Translations under genes and position numbers: made by a program
Notes under the pieces: generated by a model
Told to the model about the DNA's origin: nothing
What the model saw: only the letters and a program-made list of their open reading frames with translations
Database searches by the model: none
NCBI GenBank assembly: GCA_937902125.1
Contig: CALDIB010000030.1
Location: 49,604-113,603 of the forward strand
Source: an uncultured Treponema sp.
GTDB taxonomy: Bacteria; Spirochaetota; Spirochaetia; Treponematales; Treponemataceae
DNA: 64,000 nt
Direction: 5' to 3'
Shown: in pieces, positions 15,821-23,187 of the stretch
How the letters are laid out: each line of letters begins with the position of its first letter
Numbering within the stretch: the first letter of the stretch is position 1

Positions 15821-17995
15821 TTAAAATACAAATTTAATTTTATAGTTATCATCAAGTTCAAATCTGCAATCGAACGCTTTACCCGCCTTGCTCACGCAAT
15901 GCTTTATGCCTGTAGTTTTGCCGTCGCACAAGGCCGCTACGTCTTTTTCCGTGACTTTAGAACCCGCGACGCTCTCCCAAATTGTGAACTTGCAGCCTTC
16001 CTTGTAGCCAGAGCAATACCAGTTTGATTTTCCCCTGCGGAGTTCCTTTCCGCAGACTGGGCAGACGATGCCGCTTGCGGCGGGAAGCTTGCCACTTCTT
16101 GTCGGAGCTACCATCCAAGTGTTCGTCCATCCCGAAGGAATGTTAATGCTTTGCGAAACCGAATCCTTTACAAACGCCTTTATGTCGTCCAAAAACTTCG
16201 CCGGATTATCGTCGAGCCGCTCTTCCCAGTCGGTTGTGGCTGAGATGTCGGCGAGACTGTTTATGGCGGACAAGCGGACGGCCATTAAAAGCGTTTCGCC
16301 AAGCTCCGTCACGGCGATGTTCTTTTTGTCGATTTCTATGTAGCCGTTTTTCAAAAGCTTTGGAATGAACGTGTGCCGCGTCGCTGGCGTTCCCAAGCCG
16401 ACGAGCTTCCGACCGTCAGCTGTTGGTTGGTTTAAGTTTTTGAACGAACCGACACGTGTCGGTTCTGAGCCCGCTTTTGGGTTTTCCATAAAGGCCAATA
16501 CGCTCGCCTCGTTGAAGAAGGGCGGGGCTTTCGTCCATTTTTCCTTTGTCTCCACTTCGGAAAGAACGAGGTCGTTCCAGTCGATGTTTGAAAGGTCTTG
16601 CTCTTCCGGCTTTCCGTCGCTGTCCGCGATTTCGCCTTCTTCCAAGCGGCTATTGTTTTCCGTGTTGAAATACTTCCAGCCGCGCTTCAAAATCTTCTTG
16701 CCGTTCACTCTGAATTTATTTCCGTCCGTTTCCGTTTCAAGAATGAAAGTCTGCTTTTCGTATTCGCACGGCGGAAGGAACGCCGTAAAGAATCTTTCAA
16801 AAATAAGCTTGTAAACGTTTCTTTGCTCTTCGCTTGCGGATTCTGGGAGCGGCTTTAACGGAATCAAGGCATGGTGGGCCTCAAGCTTCGCGTCGTTGAA
16901 GCACCGCTTGTTTTCAAGCGATATGTCCATTTGCGGACGGACGGCCTTTTCCAAGAAAGCGTCTTTTGCCGTTAATTTGTCGGCGACTTTTTGGCACAAT
17001 TCCACGTTGCCGCTTCCCATCACCCTTGACGGTGTTCTTGGGTAAGAAACGCACTTCAATTCTTCATAAAGCGACTGGACTATTTTAAGCGTCTTGTCAG
17101 CGGAATACCCGAAAAGCTTGAAAGCGTCTTTTTGCAATGCGTTGAGATTGTAAAGCTGCGGCGGGTTTTGGATTTTCTTTTCGGTCTTGCTGTCGGCGAG
17201 AGTTGCCTTTTGTCCCGCGCAAGCGTTGAGCTTCGCGGCCCGCGAATCATCGGGAAAGCCTGTCGCCTCTCCGTCAAAATAAATGCCTCGGCAAGAAGCG
17301 CCGGAACCGTCAGCTGTCGGTTGGTTTAAGTTTTTGAGCGAACCGACACGTGTCGGTCGGAACACGCCGTAATGCTCAAAGTATTTTTCGCTTTTGAAAT
17401 TCTTTATCGCCGCGCACCTTTGGTCTATGGCGGAAAGAACGGCCGTCTGGACGCGGCCAACGACAAGCTTCCTTGCCGCCGCTTGCGTAATGTAGCGGCA
17501 AAAGTTCATGCCGGTAAGCCAGTCGGCGCGCTGGCGGGCAAAGCCCTGCTCGGCGATTCTGTCGTATTCCGAAAGCGGCTTTGCAGCCTTGATTCCGTTC
17601 TTGACGACTTCCGGCGTTAAAGCTTCCGAAACCCAAAACCTTTTTATCCGGGAGAAATCCGTTATTCCCGCTTGCGCCAAACATTCGCGGGCGATTACTT
17701 CGCCCTCGCGGTCCGCGTCGGTCGCGATAAGGATTGAATCGGACTTGTGGCTTTTTAGAAGCGAAACGACGAACTTCGCTTGCTTTTCGACATTGGGATT
17801 TAAGCGGTAGTCAAACTTTGCGGGAATGATTGGAAGCTCCGTTCCGTAATGGCTCGGCTCTTCCAGTTCGAACAAATGGCCCACGCAATTTGTTATGGTT
17901 GTTGTGTCGGATTTGTAGGTTCCGCCCGAAAAACTCGCGCCCAAGGCTTTTGCGAAGTCCTTGGCGACAGACGGCTTTTCCGTGAGAATAAACAA
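15821..17995 (-). CDS. topB: DNA topoisomerase III (type IA, TopB-like) with in-frame palindromic insertions
   Basis: 724 residues from a TTG start with AAGGAG upstream. The Toprim domain has EKPS at residues 6-9 and DADREGE at 93-99; the likely catalytic tyrosine is in CVSYPRTPSR near 318; GLGTPATRHTFI (near 530) is typical of topoisomerase III. A single zinc ribbon (CPVCGKEL, YCSGYKEGCKF) ends the protein. Two 17-residue inserts, PTRVGS[LF]KNLNQPTADG, at about 213-229 and 511-527 come from a palindromic repeat and sit in likely loops. Residues about 624-636 (TNTWMVAPTRSGK) repeat the P-loop region of the element's VirD4. Such enzymes are common on conjugative elements and probably resolve transfer or replication intermediates. 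Confidence 0.9.
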   Translation of the reverse strand: MFILTEKPSVAKDFAKALGASFSGGTYKSDTTTITNCVGHLFELEEPSHYGTELPIIPAKFDYRLNPNVEKQAKFVVSLLKSHKSDSILIATDADREGEVIARECLAQAGITDFSRIKRFWVSEALTPEVVKNGIKAAKPLSEYDRIAEQGFARQRADWLTGMNFCRYITQAAARKLVVGRVQTAVLSAIDQRCAAIKNFKSEKYFEHYGVFRPTRVGSLKNLNQPTADGSGASCRGIYFDGEATGFPDDSRAAKLNACAGQKATLADSKTEKKIQNPPQLYNLNALQKDAFKLFGYSADKTLKIVQSLYEELKCVSYPRTPSRVMGSGNVELCQKVADKLTAKDAFLEKAVRPQMDISLENKRCFNDAKLEAHHALIPLKPLPESASEEQRNVYKLIFERFFTAFLPPCEYEKQTFILETETDGNKFRVNGKKILKRGWKYFNTENNSRLEEGEIADSDGKPEEQDLSNIDWNDLVLSEVETKEKWTKAPPFFNEASVLAFMENPKAGSEPTRVGSFKNLNQPTADGRKLVGLGTPATRHTFIPKLLKNGYIEIDKKNIAVTELGETLLMAVRLSAINSLADISATTDWEERLDDNPAKFLDDIKAFVKDSVSQSINIPSGWTNTWMVAPTRSGKLPAASGIVCPVCGKELRRGKSNWYCSGYKEGCKFTIWESVAGSKVTEKDVAALCDGKTTGIKHCVSKAGKAFDCRFELDDNYKIKFVF
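16413..16463 (+). repeat. Palindromic repeat, copy A (inside topB)
   Basis: 51 bases, exactly 17 codons, matching copy B at 49 of 51 positions. Its right end forms an 18-bp perfect palindrome AACCGACACGTGTCGGTT (16447-16464). The core GGTTGGTTTAAG..TTGAACGAACC is also partly self-complementary. It encodes PTRVGSFKNLNQPTADG in the topB frame. Confidence 0.85.
17307..17357 (+). repeat. Palindromic repeat, copy B (inside topB)
   Basis: 51 bases, 17 codons, with two differences from copy A. It encodes PTRVGSLKNLNQPTADG. Both copies have the same orientation and reading frame. Confidence 0.85.
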
Positions 17996-18030
17996 TTCAA
18001 GCTCCTTCTTGGCGGGCAGAGCTTTATTCC

Positions 18031-18059
18031 TTTATAAACCTATATTGCCAATTTGTCAA
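18031..18059 (-). promoter_or_regulatory. topB promoter with overlapping 15-bp operator
   Basis: On the minus strand TTGACA (18054-18059), 17 bases, TATAAA (18031-18036). The palindrome TTGCC-AATTT-GTCAA (18045-18059, plus strand) covers the -35 element. The same kind of operator occurs at other element promoters. Confidence 0.65.
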
Positions 18060-18178
18060 TATTAAATTGCCAAAAAATTACGACAACGCCTTGAAAACGC
18101 TACGCAAAGCCGTAAAAAAACGCAGCTTGTTGGAAAAAATGGCCGCGTTTTAAAAATGAAGCCGCTCCCTCTGTCTCT

Positions 18179-18250
18179 CCTAACCTCTGACGGCAAGATA
18201 AAGAAACGTAATACGATTTTTTGCAATCCGTTACATTGTCAGAGGTTAGG
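18179..18250. repeat. 13-bp inverted repeat in the divergent control region
   Basis: CCTAACCTCTGAC (18179-18191) and GTCAGAGGTTAGG (18238-18250) are perfect inverted copies around 46 bases. Four GTAATAC/GTATTAC heptamers lie nearby (18208, 18252, 18282, 18317). No T-tract follows, so it is not a plain terminator. It is a candidate transfer or replication origin or a regulator-binding region. Confidence 0.6.
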
Positions 18251-18380
18251 AGTATTACACTTGCGTTTTTTCTATTTTTTGGTATTACAAAGGCAATTAT
18301 CTACTATGTATTGCCGGTAATACCGTTAAAAAAGAGAAAAGTAAAATGAAAGCAACTAGAAAAAAGCTAAAAGTTAAAAA

Positions 18381-18443
18381 TTGCCAAATAGGCAAAAATA
18401 TATTTACAAACACTTGACTTTTTGCGACTTTGAAGAATATAAT
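18381..18443 (+). promoter_or_regulatory. Promoter and operator of the 18518 operon
   Basis: A perfect-arm palindrome TTGCC-AAATA-GGCAA (18381-18395) stands upstream of TTGACT (18414-18419), an 18-base spacer and TATAAT (18438-18443). Confidence 0.6.
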
Positions 18444-18463
18444 CAAGGCGAAGCCGTAAAAAA

Positions 18464-18502
18464 CCGACACGTGTCGGTCGGTTTAAATTCTTGAACGAAC
18501 GG
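18464..18502 (+). repeat. Palindromic repeat, copy C (outside topB)
   Basis: 39 bases aligning without gaps to the first 39 bases of copies A and B at roughly 80% identity. It starts with a perfect 14-bp palindrome CCGACACGTGTCGG. It lies just before the gene at 18518 and after its promoter, so it would be in that mRNA's leader. Confidence 0.7.
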
Positions 18503-18517
18503 CGGCGAAAAAAGGAT

Positions 18518-19117
18518 ATGTATTTTACAAAAAGATTGAAGTCAAGCGTAGCGAGAAAAATCCAAAGCGAGCATTACGACGTTTACGCGATAAAACTAAA
18601 AGCCGACAGTTTTGCGGGCGACGCGGACGAACTGGCAGAGATAGTTGACAGAATGTTTTCCGCTTGGCGAAAAATGACATCCTGCCATTGGGGGGGCTAC
18701 TTAAAGAATTACGAAGGAATTATCCGGCGGCTTTTTTTCGCGGAAGAGAGCGGCCAGTTTTCTCCGTTCTTTTATTTGATTTGCGTCCGAAAGCGGAACA
18801 TGCTAATCGCTCGCGAAGAATACTTGAAGCGAGTCGAAGCGGAAAAGCTGAAAATGAGAGCGTATATTAAATGGTTCTCCGCATGGGCAAGAACCGTCAA
18901 GCAATGCGCGAACGTTTCGGTTGACTTTTCGCTTGTTGACATTGAAAATATGGAAAGCGTGTTGAACGAATTTTTTACGGACGAAAAATACACGCTTTTC
19001 GCGCTTTTGGACGAGGCAAAGCGGGAGCTTTTGAAAAAGGCCGCTGGCGACGGAAAGCACAAGCTCGCGACTTTGCACGGAACTTTCAGAAAGCAAGAGC
19101 GCGAAATCGGGAGGTAG
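18518..19117 (+). CDS. Rep-like protein (Rep_1/RepL pattern) lacking the histidine motif
   Basis: 199 residues from the ATG at 18518; a TTG nine codons earlier lies inside the palindromic repeat. The layout follows rolling-circle initiators of the pC194 group: a helical stretch ending WRKM, GGYLKNYEGIIRRLFF where those proteins have GF.R..EVT.N, SPFFYLICVRK where they have HPH.H.L, then WFSAWARTVKQCANVSVDFSLVDI where they have LW..AL....P.V.I. The metal-binding His residues are Phe and Tyr here, so nicking activity is doubtful. It may be a repurposed origin-binding protein. The family call is by eye only. Confidence 0.45.
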   Translation: MYFTKRLKSSVARKIQSEHYDVYAIKLKADSFAGDADELAEIVDRMFSAWRKMTSCHWGGYLKNYEGIIRRLFFAEESGQFSPFFYLICVRKRNMLIAREEYLKRVEAEKLKMRAYIKWFSAWARTVKQCANVSVDFSLVDIENMESVLNEFFTDEKYTLFALLDEAKRELLKKAAGDGKHKLATLHGTFRKQEREIGR

Positions 19118-19120
19118 ATA

Positions 19121-19786
19121 ATGCAGGGACAATTAAAAGACATATTTTCCAGAAAAGCGGAACAGGAAGAAAACGAAAAAAAACACGAAGATTTGTATAA
19201 AACAAGAAAAGTTCCTTACAAAAAGGACGACATGCGCCTTTTGGAAAAATTGATGAAGTCATACTTGCAAGGAAAGAAAGGCTCCGTCGGCCAGTTGCGC
19301 TGGACAAAGCTTGATGACGAGCTTGAAAAGCTTGGCGAAAAAATCAGCCAGCGCAACTTGCCGCCGGAACTTCAAGGACGGCTCGCCCACTTGAAAGAGA
19401 TAGGCCTTGCCGACAAAAGCGAAAACTATTGGTCATTAAAAAAGGACTGGAAAAACGTTCTTGTATCGACAGGACGATACAACACCTTTTTCGCGGAGTG
19501 GCAAAAATCGGACAGCAAGCTGGAGCTTTATTCTGGCGGGGCCGTCAGCGGCGTTGTTGAAGGCGTTATCACCTTTGACAAGGACGAAGCTTGGAACGAC
19601 GCTTTGATTGTGAAGGACGGCGAACGGCTTGTTTACGTTCCGATTTGGCAGCTCAAAAAGCAAAACATTGTCGGAAAGAAAGTCAAGATTTCCGGCGGCG
19701 ACAGAGCGCTTTCAAGGCAATTAAAGGATAAAGATATTCATGTCGTAGACGACACAAAGCGGCAGAATTACAAGAAAAGAATATAA
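19121..19786 (+). CDS. Hypothetical protein, possibly relaxase-accessory
   Basis: 221 residues; GGGAGG precedes the ATG, three bases after the upstream stop, so the two genes form an operon. The N-terminal 45 residues are a charged helix. Residues about 135-200 (SGVVEGVITFDKDEAWNDALIVKDGERLVYVPIWQLKKQNIVGKKVKI) look like a small beta-barrel and weakly recall the C-terminal part of DUF3363 relaxases. No relaxase catalytic residues are present. It could act with the Rep-like protein at the origin, which is inference from position. Confidence 0.5.
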   Translation: MQGQLKDIFSRKAEQEENEKKHEDLYKTRKVPYKKDDMRLLEKLMKSYLQGKKGSVGQLRWTKLDDELEKLGEKISQRNLPPELQGRLAHLKEIGLADKSENYWSLKKDWKNVLVSTGRYNTFFAEWQKSDSKLELYSGGAVSGVVEGVITFDKDEAWNDALIVKDGERLVYVPIWQLKKQNIVGKKVKISGGDRALSRQLKDKDIHVVDDTKRQNYKKRI

Positions 19787-19837
19787 TTACCAAATGGGTA
19801 AATAAATATTGACAAATAAGCGTTAATGCTTTATCAT
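19787..19837 (+). promoter_or_regulatory. Promoter and operator of the first T4SS block
   Basis: The palindrome TTACC-AAATG-GGTAA (19787-19801) begins right after the preceding stop codon. TTGACA (19809-19814), 17 bases and TATCAT (19832-19837) follow. The operator lies just upstream of the -35 element. Confidence 0.6.
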
Positions 19838-19878
19838 TTTATTCGCATCTCTGTCCGCCATTTTTTTGGAGACGCAAA

Positions 19879-20589
19879 ATGATAAAAAGCTTTCTTCCGC
19901 AAGGCGACACGACAACGCCGTTCAATTCGACCAAAGACGGCGCGGGAAACCTTCAACTCAACCACTTTGACTTTATCTGCGGACAAGTGATTAACGAAAA
20001 CCGCATCCTAAAATACGTAGTAATTGTTTCGTGCCTGGCTTTTTTCGTGTCAATCGGAATCACCCTTTACGCCGTGTCGCTGCCGGAGTCAATCCCGGTT
20101 TTGGTTACAATGAACGATTTTGGCGAGGCTTCTTACGTCGGAGCGGTGTCGCGGCGCAACTTTCAAAATTATTCCGTGCCGGAACTCGCCATTCAATACC
20201 AAGTCAAGAAATTCGTAAGTCTTGCGCACACATTGTCAACAGACAAAATCGTTATGAAAAAAAATGTCAGCGCGACATACCATCTTTTGACGACAACTAC
20301 TGCTTCCAAATATTCCACCTTGTTAAAAGAAAACAATCCTTTCGCAGACTTTGGAAGCAAGACAAAGGAAGTCGAGTTTCAGACGGAACCATTGCAACTT
20401 TCAAAAGACACATACCAAGTCGATTACCAAGTGAAATCAAGAATGTTGACAGGCTCCGTCATTGACGACGTAAGAATGAGGGCCGTTGTCAGCGTCAAAG
20501 TTATGAGGCCGAGCGACGAGGACATCAAGGACAATCCGCTTGGCATTTACATAACCGCCTTTGACTTCAAGGAGGTTTACACGCAATAG
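19879..20589 (+). CDS. T4SS inner-membrane protein VirB8/TrbF
   Basis: 236 residues: a cytoplasmic N-terminus of about 45 residues, one transmembrane helix (YVVIVSCLAFFVSIGITLYAVSL) and a periplasmic NTF2-like domain. The conserved end NPLGIYITAFDFKEVYTQ is typical of TrbF/VirB8. VirB8 is an assembly factor that contacts VirB9, VirB10 and the pilus. GGAG precedes the ATG. First gene of a block with VirB9 and VirB10, under an element-type operator. Confidence 0.85.
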   Translation: MIKSFLPQGDTTTPFNSTKDGAGNLQLNHFDFICGQVINENRILKYVVIVSCLAFFVSIGITLYAVSLPESIPVLVTMNDFGEASYVGAVSRRNFQNYSVPELAIQYQVKKFVSLAHTLSTDKIVMKKNVSATYHLLTTTTASKYSTLLKENNPFADFGSKTKEVEFQTEPLQLSKDTYQVDYQVKSRMLTGSVIDDVRMRAVVSVKVMRPSDEDIKDNPLGIYITAFDFKEVYTQ

Positions 20590-20703
20590 GCGTTATAAAT
20601 TTTCGCGCGTTTTTTTAATCCGAACTTCTTTTTTGCGCGCGGAAAAATACATCTGATTTTTTCTATTCTTACATCGCAATTTGAAACAAAAAAGGAGTTT
20701 TTT

Positions 20704-21804
20704 ATGAAATCAAAATATTCGCAAGCGTTTCTTTTGTTCGCCGCTTTAGCCGCGCTTTCGGCTTGCCGAACGACAAAAGACATGGAGCGGTTTCAAGCAA
20801 AACAGAGCGAGCCGGAGCAGGAAGCGAGAACGGCGAAGTCGCAAGAAGAAGTCGAGCAAGCCAATGAAGAGGAGCTGAGAAAGTTTTTTGTCGCGGAAGA
20901 AGCAAAAATACAGGACGTTGAGGATACTGTTGTTTTTGTGGACAGGCCGGTATACGTTCCGCAAGAGGAGCGTGACAAGGCTTTTGAACGAGGAAACAAA
21001 ACAGGAATAGACGCTGTGGCCGAAAGCCAAAAAAGGGCCACAATGGAGCCGGAGCTTTACAACAAGGGAACGTTTTACTATCAGTTCAACGAAAACCTTG
21101 TCTACGAAGTCTACGCCCAGCCGTATCATCTTACGGACATCATTTTGGAAAAGGGCGAAATCGTTACAGGAACGCCGCTTTTGTCCGAGGACGAGGCCGT
21201 GTGGGAATTGACGGCTGGCGTTTCAAAAGACCCGCTTTCCGGCGAGGACATACAGCACCTTTTCATAAAGCCCGCCTATTCCAACCTTGACTCAAGCCTT
21301 GTAATAATAACCGACCGCCGCGTTTACCATTTTAGAATCAAAAGCTTTAAGTCAAACCATATGGCTATGGTGAAATTCACTTATCCCCAAACGCGCAACC
21401 AATGGGCCAGAAAACACGGAAGCCCCGCCGTCCAAATTGAGAACGACTACATACGCATAACTAATCCCGAATTTCTTTCGTTCGACTATAAAATCAAATA
21501 CTCCATGTTCAAGAAGCCGGAATTTTTGCCAACCCGCGTTTACGACGACGGCGCCCAAACATACATTCAAGTTGACGACATCGTTTTGCAAAAGAAGCTT
21601 CCTGTCATTTTTAACGAAAGAAACGAAATCATGAATTACAGCGTCAAGAAGAACGTCTTTGTCGTTCCGCGCCTTATCAACACCGCGACTTTGCGGCTTG
21701 GAAAAGAAAAAGTCACAATCATCAAAAAGAAAACCAGCGCCGCCAAGGCAAAAAAAATAGAGGAAAACGCCAGCGAAGAGGTTGCCGATGGAAACGGAAA
21801 ATAA
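20704..21804 (+). CDS. T4SS outer-membrane protein VirB9/TrbG, predicted lipoprotein
   Basis: 366 residues. The signal peptide ends in the lipobox LSAC (Cys21), so the mature protein should be lipidated, as VirB7 is in other systems; no separate VirB7 is seen. Residues 22-75 are a charged linker. The VirB9 core follows: YEVYAQPYHLTDIILEKGE, LFIKPAYSNLDSSLVIITDRRVYHF and a C-terminal beta domain with NEIMNYSVKKNVFVVPRLINTATLRLGKE. VirB9 forms the outer-membrane core ring with VirB10. AGGAG precedes the ATG; the 3' end overlaps the next gene by 17 bases. Confidence 0.85.
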   Translation: MKSKYSQAFLLFAALAALSACRTTKDMERFQAKQSEPEQEARTAKSQEEVEQANEEELRKFFVAEEAKIQDVEDTVVFVDRPVYVPQEERDKAFERGNKTGIDAVAESQKRATMEPELYNKGTFYYQFNENLVYEVYAQPYHLTDIILEKGEIVTGTPLLSEDEAVWELTAGVSKDPLSGEDIQHLFIKPAYSNLDSSLVIITDRRVYHFRIKSFKSNHMAMVKFTYPQTRNQWARKHGSPAVQIENDYIRITNPEFLSFDYKIKYSMFKKPEFLPTRVYDDGAQTYIQVDDIVLQKKLPVIFNERNEIMNYSVKKNVFVVPRLINTATLRLGKEKVTIIKKKTSAAKAKKIEENASEEVADGNGK

Positions 21805-23170
21805 CGAAGAAGAGCCGAAGAAGAGAAAAGTTGAATTCGACGACGCGGAATTAGACACGCCTTCCATTGACCTTGGCGAAGATTTGGACAGCAAGGAAGA
21901 ACCTCTTTTGCCGCCGGAAGAGGAAAGCGAAGCCCGCGAGATGAACGTCGGAACGTTTTTCGCATGCGTTTTCATTTTCATCGCCGTAATCATTATGATT
22001 GTAATGCTTTTTGGCGGAAAAAGGAAAGGCGACAAAAAGAACAAGGAGCTGGACAAAGCCGGCAGCAAATACGAAGTCGATTTTGAGAAGAAAATCTCCG
22101 ACGAGCAAGCCGCCGTTGACACTTTTTCCGAAATCAAGACGGAAGAAGAGAAGCCGGAGGACATTGAAAAAGAGATTGAAAGCTTGCCCGAATTCGCACA
22201 GCCGCCCAAACAGGGCGAACCCGGAACCGCTCCAGTCGCCGCAGTCGGTAGCGGAAGCTACAAAAGCGAGAGGCCGGACACGCGAAATTCAAAATCGCCT
22301 CGAAAAATAGAAGGATTGAAAGGCCAGGCTTCTCCCGCCGCAAACCAAAACATCGTAAACGCGATGATTAACGGAAACGGCTACACCGCGCCGCAACAAA
22401 ATCAGCCGCCAAGCAAAGAGGAATACATCGCGCAAATGTTGAAACAGAGCAGCCAAATGCGAAACCAAATGTATGGCTCTAGCGGCGGCCCGGACGCTTT
22501 TCAGCAGAACAAAGAGGCGTTCTATTCCAGCGGAACGGACGGAGCGGGAAGCGGACAATACATGCCGTTCAACTCGCTTTGGGACGGAACAATTATAAGC
22601 GGCGCGCTTGTCACCGCGATAAACACGGACAATCCGGGCGTTGTAATCGCGAGAGTGACGGAAAACGTTTATTCAAGCTACGACAACACGCTTTTGTTGA
22701 TTCCCGAAGGCTCGACGCTATACGCAACCTACAATTCGTCGGTTTCTTACGGCCAAAACAAAGTCCAAGTCGCTTGGAACCTTTTGATTCGTCCCGACGG
22801 ATATAGAATTGTTTTGGGCAACATGAACGGCGTGGACAAGCAGGGCGCGTCCGGCTACAAAGGATTCGTCAACAACCACCCTTGGGAAACGCTTAAAGCC
22901 CTTGGCTTGATCGCCGTTTATTCGTTGATAAACACCGAAGCGATGAAGGACATGAAGGCGACGAACAACGACTACATGAAAAACATGATAGCGGACGTTT
23001 ACGCGCAAGGCTCTAAAATCGGAAACAAAATGATTGACCGCGCGCTGGACATAAAGCCCACGATTAAAATTAAAGCCGGCACGGAAATCAAGCTGATAAC
23101 GAACACGCCGCTTGAGCTTCCGCCTGTTCAAATAAATCCTGTCACACGACGTTACGTGAGAGTTAGATAA
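21788..23170 (+). CDS. T4SS core protein VirB10/TrbI
   Basis: 460 residues from the ATG at 21788 with GAAGAGG upstream. An acidic cytoplasmic N-terminus (1-55) leads to one transmembrane helix (NVGTFFACVFIFIAVIIMIVMLF), a long Pro/Glu/Ser-rich periplasmic linker (100-240) and the conserved C-terminal domain: LWDGTIISGALVTAINTDNPGVVIARV, LLIPEGSTLYATYNSSVSYGQNKVQVAWN and IKIKAGTEIKLITNTPLELP. VirB10 spans both membranes and gates substrate passage. It overlaps the VirB9 gene and precedes the giant lipoprotein gene by 17 bases. Confidence 0.88.
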   Translation: METENNEEEPKKRKVEFDDAELDTPSIDLGEDLDSKEEPLLPPEEESEAREMNVGTFFACVFIFIAVIIMIVMLFGGKRKGDKKNKELDKAGSKYEVDFEKKISDEQAAVDTFSEIKTEEEKPEDIEKEIESLPEFAQPPKQGEPGTAPVAAVGSGSYKSERPDTRNSKSPRKIEGLKGQASPAANQNIVNAMINGNGYTAPQQNQPPSKEEYIAQMLKQSSQMRNQMYGSSGGPDAFQQNKEAFYSSGTDGAGSGQYMPFNSLWDGTIISGALVTAINTDNPGVVIARVTENVYSSYDNTLLLIPEGSTLYATYNSSVSYGQNKVQVAWNLLIRPDGYRIVLGNMNGVDKQGASGYKGFVNNHPWETLKALGLIAVYSLINTEAMKDMKATNNDYMKNMIADVYAQGSKIGNKMIDRALDIKPTIKIKAGTEIKLITNTPLELPPVQINPVTRRYVRVR

Positions 23171-23187
23171 AACCATAGGAGGAAAAT

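Larger units (their letters stand above)
17996..18517. other. Divergent control region between topB and the 18518 operon
   Basis: 522 bases without a convincing gene. It holds two outward promoters, two full 15-bp operator palindromes (18045, 18381), a further half site (TTGCCAA near 18066), a 13-bp inverted repeat, four GTAATAC heptamers and a palindromic repeat copy. A 23-codon frame at 18346 crosses one operator and is not called. Confidence 0.6.

Noticed and set aside
18346..18417. 23-codon frame MKATRKKLKV... in the control region
   Set aside because: It crosses an operator palindrome, is low-complexity Lys-rich and has only a weak upstream purine run; a leader peptide cannot be excluded but is not supported.
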